DNA from: CAVXHQ01 sp963761735 | Lineage (GTDB): Bacteria; Pseudomonadota; Alphaproteobacteria; Rhodobacterales; Rhodobacteraceae | NCBI GenBank assembly: GCA_963761735.1 | Contig: CAVXHQ010000003.1 | Location: 372,001 to 436,000 of the forward strand | Length of the DNA stretch: 64,000 bases | Reading direction: 5' to 3' | Shown here: one piece after another, positions 43,271 to 51,363 of the stretch | Numbering within the stretch: position 1 is the stretch's first letter | Layout of the letters: each line of letters begins with the position of its first letter | Notes under the pieces: generated by a model | The model's input: only the letters and a program-made list of their open reading frames with translations | Told to the model about the DNA's origin: nothing | Databases searched by the model: none | Position numbers and translations under genes: made by a program

Positions 43271-43312
43271 CGGTTACTCCCGCGCAGTTATTCCCAGGCG
43301 GTTATTCCCATG
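43271..43312 (+). repeat. 14-bp tandem repeat at the 3' end of the lipoprotein gene
   Basis: Three 14-bp units (43271-43284, 43285-43298, 43299-43312) read CGGTTATTCCCATG with small changes. The third contains the lipoprotein stop (TTA on this strand). The middle unit keeps the same TTA, and the first has TTA within GGTTACTCC. Confidence 0.88.
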
Positions 43313-43703
43313 CGAGTGCGACCGTCCGGCCGTGGCGCACCAGTGCCCCGTCGCCGCCCGGCGACAGCCAGAACTCCGCCCCGAAAAGCCCGCGCACGAT
43401 GGCATAATCCGGCGTCCGCTCGATCCGGCCCGCGGCCCCCAGGGCCGATCCGGCGCAGATGGCGGTCTCGTTGCGGCAGGGCACGAGCAGATAGGTCCGC
43501 AATTTGCCCCCCTCGGACGCGATGACCGACACGTCGCCTTCCGCGAACGGCGTGTCGGCGAAGGCGCGCTGATAGGTGCGGTAGGCGCCGAGTTCGATGC
43601 TGTCGAATGCGTAGGCGCCCGAGCTCATCTCGGTTTGCGCGTCCTGCATCGTCGCACAGCCGGTCAGCGCCAGTGCCGCAACCCCGATGATCCAGTTCGT
43701 CAT
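43302..43703 (-). CDS. Small predicted lipoprotein
   Basis: This 133-aa protein starts MTNWIIGVAALALTGC, a short lipoprotein signal with the lipobox LTGC (Cys16). The rest is a soluble domain with two Cys (VPCRNETAIC) that may pair. I do not recognise the family. It lies 80 bp downstream of mutL on the same strand. The last codons TGG-GAA-TAA belong to a 14-bp repeat. Confidence 0.7.
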   Translation of the reverse strand: MTNWIIGVAALALTGCATMQDAQTEMSSGAYAFDSIELGAYRTYQRAFADTPFAEGDVSVIASEGGKLRTYLLVPCRNETAICAGSALGAAGRIERTPDYAIVRGLFGAEFWLSPGGDGALVRHGRTVALAWE

Positions 43704-43782
43704 GTGGTGCACCCCGTTCGGAAGAATTTCGCCCCTGTCGCGACAGTAAACCGGAACGCCGCTGCCGACCAATGGCAAAATC

Positions 43783-45648
43783 TCAGGTCCGGCCGAACAG
43801 CCGTTCGATGTCGCTCAGCCGCAGTTCGACATAGGTCGGCCGTCCGTGATTGCACTGGCCAGAATGCGGCGTCGCCTCCATTTCGCGCAGCAGGGCGTTC
43901 ATTTCTTCGGCCCGCATCCGCCGCCCCGACCGAATCGAACCGTGGCAGGCGATCCGGCTGAGAACCGCGTCGAGGCGCGCGGCAAGCGCCAGCGTTTCGC
44001 CCTGATCCTCGAGCTCGTCGGCCACGTCGCGCAACAGCGCCGCCACATCGGCATGGCCAAGCAGCGCAGGCACCGCCCGCACCGCCACCGCGCCGCCACC
44101 GAACGCCTCGATCTCGAGGCCGAGGGTGCCCAGCGCGTCCACCTGCGCCAGAAGGCGGGCGGTGGCATCGGCGGACAGGTCCACGATTTCGGGGATCAAA
44201 AGGGCCTGCGAGGCAACGCGATTTTCGGCCATCTGGCGTTTCAGGCGTTCATAGACGAGCCGTTCATGGGCGGCGTGCTGGTCGACGAGGATCATGCCGT
44301 TCGTCGTCTGCGCCACGATATAGTTTTCGTGCACCTGTGCGCGGGCCGCCCCCAGCGGCAGGTGTTCCGCCGGTCGGGCGTCCTGCGGATCGGTCTCGAT
44401 CCGGGCGGAGGGCGCATCGGCGAAGACGCCGTGTTCGGCAAAGCCACCAAAGGCGGGCGCTGGGGCGGGCGCGGTCCAGCCGCCCGGCGCGCGATCCATC
44501 TGATAGACGCGCGCGCCCGTGTCCGTGCCGTCGGCAGCGTTGCTTTCGGGCCGCATCGCGCCCAGCGTGGCATCGGCAACGGTGCTCGACGCGCGGTGCC
44601 CCGCCTGTGCGAGGACCTGCCGCAACCCCGACACGATCAGCCCGCGCACGAGGCCCGCGTCGCGGAACCGCACCTCGGATTTGGCGGGATGCACGTTCAC
44701 GTCGACCAGCGTCGGATCGCAATCGACGAACAGGGCGGCGGCGGGGTGACGGTCGCGGCTGAGGAAATCGGCGTAGGCACCGCGCAGGGCCCCGATCAGC
44801 AGCTTGTCCCGCACCGGACGCCCGTTGACGAACAGGTATTGCGACACCGCCGCACCGCGTGAGTAGGTCGGCAGGGCGGCATAGCCGGTCAGGTGAAACC
44901 CCTCGCGCAGGGCATCGACGGGCACCGAATTTTCCGCGAACTGTCGCCCCAGAACGCAGCGCAGGCGCCCGTGCAGCGCGTCGAACATATCGCCGGTTTC
45001 GGCGTCGGCGCGAAAGATCTCACGCCCCGCGCCGCCCGTCGCGTCATGCAGGGTAAAGCCCACGAACGGTTCCGCCATCGCCAGACGGCGCACGATATCG
45101 CCCACCGCCTGCGCCTCGGCCCTGTCGGTGCGCAGGAATTTCAGGCGGGCGGGCGTGGCATAGAACAGGTCGCGCAACTCGACGACGGTGCCGTGGCCCA
45201 GCGCGGCGGGCGACACCGGTGCTGTGCGCCCGCCATCGACGCGGATGACATGCGCGCCGTCGCTGCCGGGCACCCGGCTGGTGATCGACAACCGCCCGAC
45301 GGCGCCCAGCGAGGGCAGCGCCTCGCCCCGGAACCCGAAGGTATGGATCGCCAGCAGGTCGGATCCGTCGATTTTCGATGTGGCATGGCGCGACAGCGCC
45401 AGCGGCAGGTCGAGCCCGTCGATGCCGCAGCCGTCGTCGGTGACGCGGATCAGGGTGCGCCCCCCGTCGGCGATCACAATGGCGATGCGGGTGGCCCCGG
45501 CGTCGATGGCGTTTTCGACCAGTTCCTTGACGGCCGAAGCGGGCCGTTCGACGACCTCGCCCGCCGCGATCCGGTTCACCGCCGCCTCGTCGAGCTGTCG
45601 GATAGCAGGACGCGCGTCTGTGGATATCTTGGAGCGGATCATCGACAT
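43783..45648 (-). CDS. mutL: DNA mismatch repair protein MutL
   Basis: This 621-aa protein has the GHKL ATPase N-terminus (AAGEVVERPASAVKELVENAIDAG, DDGCGI, HATSKI, GFRGEALPS) and a C-terminal domain with the endonuclease motif DQHAAHERLVYE, plus QCNHGRPT. It therefore belongs to the nicking type of MutL, as expected in organisms without MutH. It lies downstream of two M16 peptidase genes, a conserved arrangement in this group. Confidence 0.95.
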   Translation of the reverse strand: MSMIRSKISTDARPAIRQLDEAAVNRIAAGEVVERPASAVKELVENAIDAGATRIAIVIADGGRTLIRVTDDGCGIDGLDLPLALSRHATSKIDGSDLLAIHTFGFRGEALPSLGAVGRLSITSRVPGSDGAHVIRVDGGRTAPVSPAALGHGTVVELRDLFYATPARLKFLRTDRAEAQAVGDIVRRLAMAEPFVGFTLHDATGGAGREIFRADAETGDMFDALHGRLRCVLGRQFAENSVPVDALREGFHLTGYAALPTYSRGAAVSQYLFVNGRPVRDKLLIGALRGAYADFLSRDRHPAAALFVDCDPTLVDVNVHPAKSEVRFRDAGLVRGLIVSGLRQVLAQAGHRASSTVADATLGAMRPESNAADGTDTGARVYQMDRAPGGWTAPAPAPAFGGFAEHGVFADAPSARIETDPQDARPAEHLPLGAARAQVHENYIVAQTTNGMILVDQHAAHERLVYERLKRQMAENRVASQALLIPEIVDLSADATARLLAQVDALGTLGLEIEAFGGGAVAVRAVPALLGHADVAALLRDVADELEDQGETLALAARLDAVLSRIACHGSIRSGRRMRAEEMNALLREMEATPHSGQCNHGRPTYVELRLSDIERLFGRT

Positions 45649-45714
45649 GCCACTAGGTGTAGCAGTCGCAACCCGATTCTGCGAGAGACGATTGCCGCCT
45701 CCCGCGCTTTGGCA

Positions 45715-47049
45715 CTAGTCGTCGAGGGTCGGCACTGTGCCGTCCTCGAGGCCCGTCACCGGCTGCCCCACGACGACGAAACGCAAGGCATCCGGGCGCA
45801 GCAGTTCGGCGGCAACACGGTTTACATCGTCGAGCGTTACCGCGTCGATGAACCCGTTCCGGTCGGTGACATAGGACGGCGTCAGATCGACGTTCTGCAT
45901 CGACAGCATGATATCGGCGATGGGGCCGTTGCCGTCGAAGCGCAGCGGGTATTCGCCCATCAGATAGGTTTTCGCCGCGTCCAGTTCCTCTTGCGTGACG
46001 CCGTCTTCGGCCAGTTTGCGCCATTCGTCCGTTATCACTGCAATGGCCTCTTCGACGTTTTCATTCGCCGTCGCCATCGACCCGATGATGACCTCGGCAC
46101 TGCTCATCGGCACCAGCGACGTGCCGATGCCATAGGTCAGGCCACGGCGCACCCGCAGCTCCGTTCCCAGACGCGATTCGAACGTGCCCTCGCCCAGGAT
46201 ACGGTTCAGCACGAAGGCCGCGAAGAAATCGGGATCGTCGCGTTCGATGCCGTCGTGGCCGAAATAGATCACGGCCTGCGGCGTCGGGAAATCGACGGTG
46301 GTGACGCCGCCCTCGACGCCGAAGGCCACGTCGTCCGGCAGATCGGGGCCACCCTCCGGCAGACCGCCGATCAGGGCGTCGATGACGGCGCCCAGTTCGT
46401 CGGGGGTGATGTCGCCGACCGCCGCCACCGTCACCCGGTCACGGACCAGCAGATTGCGGTGCGCGGTGACGATGTCATCGCGGGTAAGGGCCGAAACACT
46501 GTCCAGTGTGCCGGTGATCGCAGAGCCGTAGGGATGGTCGCCAAAGGCCTCGGCAAACCAGGTATCGCCTGCGATATCCCGCGGGCTTTGCAGGTCCGAG
46601 CGGATGCCGGACAGAACCTGACCGCGCACACGCTCGATGGCGTCCTCGTCGAACCGGGGATCGGTCAGGGCGCTGCGCAGCAGCCCTAGCGCCGCGTCGC
46701 GGTTTTCGGTCAGCACGCGGGCGGAAATATAGGTGTAATCGCCGTAGGTATCAAAGCCAAAGGAGGCCGCGAGGTCCTCCCGCGCGGTCTGGAACTCGCG
46801 GGCGTCCATGTCGCCCGCCCCCTCTTCGATCAGGGCGGTCATGAGGTAGGCGGCCCCCCGTTTGCCGGGCTCATCGAGGCCCGCACCGCCGCGAAACGCA
46901 ATCTCGATGGCAACGAAGGGAATGTCGTGCTCTTCGACGAGCCAGGCATCGATGCCGCCCGGCGAGGTGATCTGCTGGATCTCGATCTGGGCGCGGGCCG
47001 TCGTCGCGGCAAGGACAAGGCACAGGGCGGCAAGGGCGGCGCGGATCAT
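45715..47049 (-). CDS. M16 family peptidase-like protein, no HxxEH (probable partner subunit)
   Basis: This 444-aa secreted or periplasmic protein has a signal peptide (first about 20 residues) and the M16 fold, with RRGLTYGIG in the C-terminal half. Where active M16 enzymes have HxxEH it reads AYLMTALIEEG, so the zinc site is absent. It probably forms a heterodimer with the active subunit encoded just upstream, whose stop it overlaps by four bases. Such paired proteins are widespread in proteobacteria. Confidence 0.87.
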   Translation of the reverse strand: MIRAALAALCLVLAATTARAQIEIQQITSPGGIDAWLVEEHDIPFVAIEIAFRGGAGLDEPGKRGAAYLMTALIEEGAGDMDAREFQTAREDLAASFGFDTYGDYTYISARVLTENRDAALGLLRSALTDPRFDEDAIERVRGQVLSGIRSDLQSPRDIAGDTWFAEAFGDHPYGSAITGTLDSVSALTRDDIVTAHRNLLVRDRVTVAAVGDITPDELGAVIDALIGGLPEGGPDLPDDVAFGVEGGVTTVDFPTPQAVIYFGHDGIERDDPDFFAAFVLNRILGEGTFESRLGTELRVRRGLTYGIGTSLVPMSSAEVIIGSMATANENVEEAIAVITDEWRKLAEDGVTQEELDAAKTYLMGEYPLRFDGNGPIADIMLSMQNVDLTPSYVTDRNGFIDAVTLDDVNRVAAELLRPDALRFVVVGQPVTGLEDGTVPTLDD

Positions 47050-48383
47050 TCGGTTTCTCCTGCGGGGGCCGTCACCCAGAGGGTGACCGAATTGTCGAGG
47101 TCGAAGAGGCGCGCGGCGGCCGCATTCACGTCATCCGCGGTGACCGACTCGAGGATATCTGGCCATGCCTGGATATCGTTCACCGTGAGACCCTGCGACA
47201 AAAGCGCGCCATACCGGTTTGCGATCCCTTCGACGTTGTCGCGCGCATAGATCTCGGAGGCGCGCAGTTGCGTGCGGATGCGGTCCATCTGCGCGGCGTC
47301 TGCGCCTGTTTCAAGGAACTCGGCGATCACCGCGTCCATCGCATCCTCGGCCTCTTGCAGGGTCACGCCGTCGACGGGTGCGACCGAGATCGAGAACGTC
47401 GTGTCGTCCAGCGACGATCCGTCGTAGCCAGCGCCGGAGAACAGCGCGATGTCCTGTTCGAACGTCAGGCGCGCGCTGAACAGCGAGGTGAACGACGATC
47501 CGCCCAGCAGATCGGCGAGATAGACGAGCGCCGCCGCTTCCTCCTGCGCACCGGGATCGCGTTCGGGCGCAAGATAGCTGCGCGCGACATAGGGCTGGCT
47601 GACCCGCGCGTCCTCATACACCATGCGCCGCGCGGCGCGCTGCGGCGGCTCTTCGGAACGGACGCGCTCCGGCACGTCCTCGCGCGGAAGGACGCCGTAA
47701 TATTGCTCGGCCAGCGCCAGCACGTCGGCGGGCAGCACATCGCCCGCCACCACGAGGGTGGCGTTGTTGGGCGCGTAGTTGCGGTCGTAGAAATCGCGGA
47801 TGTCGTCTCCGCCGAGCCCCTCCATCTCGTGCATCCAGCCGATGACCGGCACGCCGTAGCGATGGTTGAGGTATTGCGCCGCCGCCATCTGCTCGCGGGC
47901 GAGCGCGTGGGGGCTGCTCTCGGTGCGCTGGTTGCGCTCTTCGATCACGACCTGCCGTTCGGTGGCGATATCGTCGTCGCTGGCGACCAGATTGTTCATC
48001 CTGTCGGCCTCGAACATCATGATCCGGTCGAGGTTTTCGGCGGCGACACGCTGAAAATAGGCGGTGTAGTCATAGCTGGTAAAGGCGTTCTCGTCGCCGC
48101 CGATGGACGAGACGAAATCGCCGAACTCGCCTTCGGGGTATGCCTCGGTGCCCTTGAACAACAAATGCTCCAGGAAGTGCGCGGCACCCGACGCCCCCAC
48201 CGGTTCATCCGCCGACCCCGCCTTGTACCACAGCATCTGGACGACGACGGGCGCACGGTGATCCTCGATCACGACGACGTCGAGGCCGTTGTCGAGGGTG
48301 TAGGTCGTGACCTCCTGCGCCGCGACGGATGTTGCCGACACGAAGGCGGCGGTCAGGACGGCGGCGGAAAGGGTCTGGCGCAC
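47046..48383 (-). CDS. M16 family zinc peptidase (catalytic subunit)
   Basis: This 445-aa protein has a signal peptide (cleavage after about SVAAQ), the inverted zinc motif HFLEH (His-x2-Glu-His) and the downstream Glu in VVIEERNQR. It is an insulinase/pitrilysin-like periplasmic peptidase. It overlaps the inactive partner gene by four bases. Upstream, 210 bp away, is the DUF3035 lipoprotein gene. Confidence 0.92.
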   Translation of the reverse strand: MRQTLSAAVLTAAFVSATSVAAQEVTTYTLDNGLDVVVIEDHRAPVVVQMLWYKAGSADEPVGASGAAHFLEHLLFKGTEAYPEGEFGDFVSSIGGDENAFTSYDYTAYFQRVAAENLDRIMMFEADRMNNLVASDDDIATERQVVIEERNQRTESSPHALAREQMAAAQYLNHRYGVPVIGWMHEMEGLGGDDIRDFYDRNYAPNNATLVVAGDVLPADVLALAEQYYGVLPREDVPERVRSEEPPQRAARRMVYEDARVSQPYVARSYLAPERDPGAQEEAAALVYLADLLGGSSFTSLFSARLTFEQDIALFSGAGYDGSSLDDTTFSISVAPVDGVTLQEAEDAMDAVIAEFLETGADAAQMDRIRTQLRASEIYARDNVEGIANRYGALLSQGLTVNDIQAWPDILESVTADDVNAAAARLFDLDNSVTLWVTAPAGETE

Positions 48384-48539
48384 GGGCGGTCACTCACAGG
48401 CTGGGCGGCAGGTGTACCGCGATTGGCGTTAAACTATGGCGTGGGGCGCGGGACGCAAGGGCGGCAACGCATCCGTGATGGCGCGGCATTTCCGCCGATG
48501 TGCGGTCGGGGGTCGGTGCATCATTCCGGCGAGGGCACC

Positions 48540-48611
48540 TATTGCGACCGCGCCAACTATTGCGGCGGTGCCGACTACTGCGGCGCTGCCGACTATTGCG
48601 GCGGAGCCGAC
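48540..48611 (+). repeat. 18-bp tandem repeat of the DUF3035 gene's last six codons
   Basis: Four 18-bp units (48540-48557, 48558-48575, 48576-48593, 48594-48611) lie head to tail. Read on the minus strand from the coding end they give S-A-P-P-Q-stop, S-A-A-P-Q-stop, S-A-P-P-Q-stop and L-A-R-S-Q-stop. Every copy keeps an in-frame TAG. The first copy is the gene's own C-terminus. Confidence 0.95.
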
Positions 48612-49093
48612 GGCACGGCGATGCCCAGCGCGCGGAACCGTTCGAGTTCGGCGTAGGCGTCGAGGGCCTGCCGCGCGTAGGCCTGAAAATAGCGATCCCG
48701 ACCGGCGAGGTTGAATATCCCGCCAAGGCGCGCACCGCTGCGAAATGACGCATCCTCGGCGGCGAGGGTGGCGCGGATTTCCGGGTCGGTTCCGCCGCGC
48801 GATACCTGTGCCACGAGGGCCTGATCGCTGGCCGGGATGCCGCCCGCGCGCGCTGCCGCCGGGTTGCCGCCAAGCAGGACGATGGCATCGCCGACAGGAT
48901 CGACATCGGCGCGGTTGCCGCCTCCCGGGGCGGGCAGGGCCGTGGTGCCGGGCAATTCAAGCGGCCGCGACGGCTGCACCGAAAACTCGTCCGGGCCAGC
49001 GGATGCGGCAAATCTGCGCAGCCCGTCGCCGCCGCCGCCGCAGGAGGCCAACAACATTGCGCCCGCCACTCCCAATACCACCGTGCGCATCAT
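48593..49093 (-). CDS. DUF3035 family lipoprotein
   Basis: This protein of about 166 aa starts with a lipoprotein signal (MMRTVVLGVAGAMLLASC, Cys18) followed by a Gly-rich linker. The body reads GPDEFSVQPSRPLELP and GGNPAAARAGGIPASDQALV, the pattern of the DUF3035 family found in Rhodobacteraceae. In other alphaproteobacteria a related protein (BamF) belongs to the BAM outer-membrane assembly complex, but I cannot show that here. It lies 59 bp after lspA. The C-terminal codons start an 18-bp repeat. Confidence 0.8.
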   Translation of the reverse strand: MMRTVVLGVAGAMLLASCGGGGDGLRRFAASAGPDEFSVQPSRPLELPGTTALPAPGGGNRADVDPVGDAIVLLGGNPAAARAGGIPASDQALVAQVSRGGTDPEIRATLAAEDASFRSGARLGGIFNLAGRDRYFQAYARQALDAYAELERFRALGIAVPSAPPQ

Positions 49094-49152
49094 CGTGTAT
49101 CCGTCCCTGCCCTTCGGTCTGTGCAGAACCCTACCGCAGCGATCGCGTGTCG

Positions 49153-49680
49153 TCACGCGCCTTTGGCCGACGCACCGGACCGGCGTTTTGCGCCCTTTCC
49201 ATGCGTGCCACCGCCCTTGCCGCCACTCCTGCCATCTGTGGAAAAGAACACGAGGCCGATGGCCCCGATAAAGATCGCGATATCGGCGACGTTGAACGCA
49301 TAGGGATTATAGATGCCGCAGCACGAAATGTTCAGAAAATCCGCCACGGCCCCGTAAGTCAGACGGTCGATCACGTTGCCGATGGCCCCGCCGACAAGAA
49401 ATCCCGCGGCGATCTGCGCCTTTGCCGATGTTTCGCGCCGCATCCAGTGCAGGACGAGCGCCGTGATCGCGAGGGCCACCGCGATCAGCACCCAGCGCAT
49501 GTCGTAATCGGCGAACAGGCCGAAATTCACGCCGCGATTCCACGCCATCCGGAACGTGAGGTACGGCGGATACACGTCGATCTCGCCCCGGTAAAACAGG
49601 TCGAGACGCTGCACGACGAGCCATTTGGTGAACTGATCGAGCGCGAGGATGACCAGCGCGGTTGTAAGGGTGCGCCGCAT
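49153..49680 (-). CDS. lspA: Lipoprotein signal peptidase (signal peptidase II)
   Basis: This 175-aa membrane aspartyl protease cleaves prolipoproteins. It has four membrane helices and the catalytic Asp pair in GNVIDRLTYG and FNVADIAIF. A basic, Gly-rich tail of about 30 residues is added at the C-terminus. The ATG at 49680 lies one base after the purH stop. The next gene encodes a lipoprotein, itself a likely substrate. Confidence 0.93.
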   Translation of the reverse strand: MRRTLTTALVILALDQFTKWLVVQRLDLFYRGEIDVYPPYLTFRMAWNRGVNFGLFADYDMRWVLIAVALAITALVLHWMRRETSAKAQIAAGFLVGGAIGNVIDRLTYGAVADFLNISCCGIYNPYAFNVADIAIFIGAIGLVFFSTDGRSGGKGGGTHGKGAKRRSGASAKGA

Positions 49681-49681
49681 G

Positions 49682-51265
49682 TCAGTGCCGGAAATGGCGC
49701 ATGGCGGTGAACACCATCGCAATGCCGCGTGCGTCCGCGGCGGCGATGACCTCGGCGTCGCGTATCGACCCGCCGGGCTGGATGATGGCCGTGGCCCCCG
49801 CCTGCGCCGCGGCGATCAACCCGTCGGCAAAGGGAAAGAACGCGTCCGAGGCCACCACGGACCCCTGCGTCGGCGGTTCTGTGAGGCCCAGTGCGCTGGC
49901 CATGTCGCGCGCCTTGCCGGCGGCGATGTGGGTGCTGTCGATACGGCTCATCTGGCCCGCGCCGATGCCGACCGTCGCCCCGCCCCTGGCATAGACGATG
50001 GCGTTCGATTTGACGTGTTTGGCGACGATCCAGGCGAACCGCAGATCGGCGATCTGCGCGTCGGTCGGCGCGACCTTCGTCACCACCGTCAGCGCGCCAG
50101 GCTGCCCGATGTCGCGGTCCTGAACGAGCAATCCGCCCGCCACCTGACGCAGGCTCGCCGCGGGCGTCGTCACGTCGGGCAGGCCGTCCGTCAGCAACAG
50201 ACGCAGGTTCTTTTTGGCGGCGACGATCTCCATCGCCTCGGGGCTGGCACCGGGTGCTATGATCACCTCGGAAAATACGCCCGTGATCGCCGTCGCCGTC
50301 GCCGCATCGAGCGGTTGGTTCAGCGCGATGATCCCGCCGAACGCCGAGGTCCGGTCGCAGTCGAAGGCCCGCACGTAGGCCTCGGCCAGCGTCGTCCCCC
50401 GCGCCACACCGCAGGGGTTGGCGTGTTTGACGATGACGCAGGCCGGCGTATCGCCGCCAAATTCCGCCACCAGCTCGAACGCGGCGTCGGTGTCGTTGAT
50501 GTTGTTCCAGCTCAGGTCCTTGCCCTGCACCTGCCGCGCGGTCGCGACGCCCGCACGGGCGCTGCCGTCGGTATAGAACGCCGCCCGCTGATGCGGGTTT
50601 TCGCCGTAGCGCAATGCCTGCCGCAGGGTCCCGGTAAAAGATGCGCGGCGCGGGGCGGCCTGCCCGGCATCGCGCGCCATCCAGCTGCTGACGGCAGTGT
50701 CGTAGGCGGCGGTGCGCGAAAATGCGGTCAGGGACAGCTCCTGCCGGAACCCCGGCGTCGTCGCGCCACCGTTGGCGTCCAATTCGGCGAGGAGGACGTC
50801 GTAATCGGCCACATCGACGACCACGCTGACAAAGGCGTGGTTCTTGGCCGCAGAGCGGATCATCGCCGGGCCGCCAATGTCGATGTTCTCGATCGTCTCG
50901 GCGCGTCCGGCACCGCGCGCCACGGTTTCCTCGAACGGATACAGGTTCACCACCACCAGATCTATCGCACCGATACCGTGGTCCTGCATCGCCGCCACAT
51001 GGCCCGCATCGGTCCGCACGGCGAGGATGCCGCCATGCACCGCCGGATGCAGCGTCTTGACCCGCCCGTCCATCATCTCGGGAAAACCGGTGGCCTCGGA
51101 CACATCGCGCACCGCCAGCCCGGCATCGCGCAGCGCCGTCGCCGTGCCGCCGGTCGACAGCAGTTCGACGCCCCGCGCGGCCAGCGCGCGGCCCAGATCC
51201 ACCAGCCCGGTCTTGTCCGACACGGACAGCAGCGCGCGGCGGATCGGGTGCAGGTCGTCGGGCAT
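49682..51265 (-). CDS. purH: Bifunctional AICAR transformylase/IMP cyclohydrolase
   Basis: This 527-aa enzyme performs the last two steps of de novo IMP synthesis. The N-terminal cyclohydrolase domain begins with RALLSVSDKTGL and contains MMDGRVKTLHP. The C-terminal transformylase domain has KHANPCG and the conserved VASDAFFPFADG. Length is typical. It is followed directly by lspA and preceded by the heparinase-like gene. Confidence 0.96.
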   Translation of the reverse strand: MPDDLHPIRRALLSVSDKTGLVDLGRALAARGVELLSTGGTATALRDAGLAVRDVSEATGFPEMMDGRVKTLHPAVHGGILAVRTDAGHVAAMQDHGIGAIDLVVVNLYPFEETVARGAGRAETIENIDIGGPAMIRSAAKNHAFVSVVVDVADYDVLLAELDANGGATTPGFRQELSLTAFSRTAAYDTAVSSWMARDAGQAAPRRASFTGTLRQALRYGENPHQRAAFYTDGSARAGVATARQVQGKDLSWNNINDTDAAFELVAEFGGDTPACVIVKHANPCGVARGTTLAEAYVRAFDCDRTSAFGGIIALNQPLDAATATAITGVFSEVIIAPGASPEAMEIVAAKKNLRLLLTDGLPDVTTPAASLRQVAGGLLVQDRDIGQPGALTVVTKVAPTDAQIADLRFAWIVAKHVKSNAIVYARGGATVGIGAGQMSRIDSTHIAAGKARDMASALGLTEPPTQGSVVASDAFFPFADGLIAAAQAGATAIIQPGGSIRDAEVIAAADARGIAMVFTAMRHFRH

Positions 51266-51363
51266 CGCATATTCCTTGATCGGACGGGGCGTTCAGGGGT
51301 GGTCGGGTGGGGGCCGTATTTTCGGCGGGCGGGGTCAGGATCGGCGTCGCCGGTCATCGGTGG

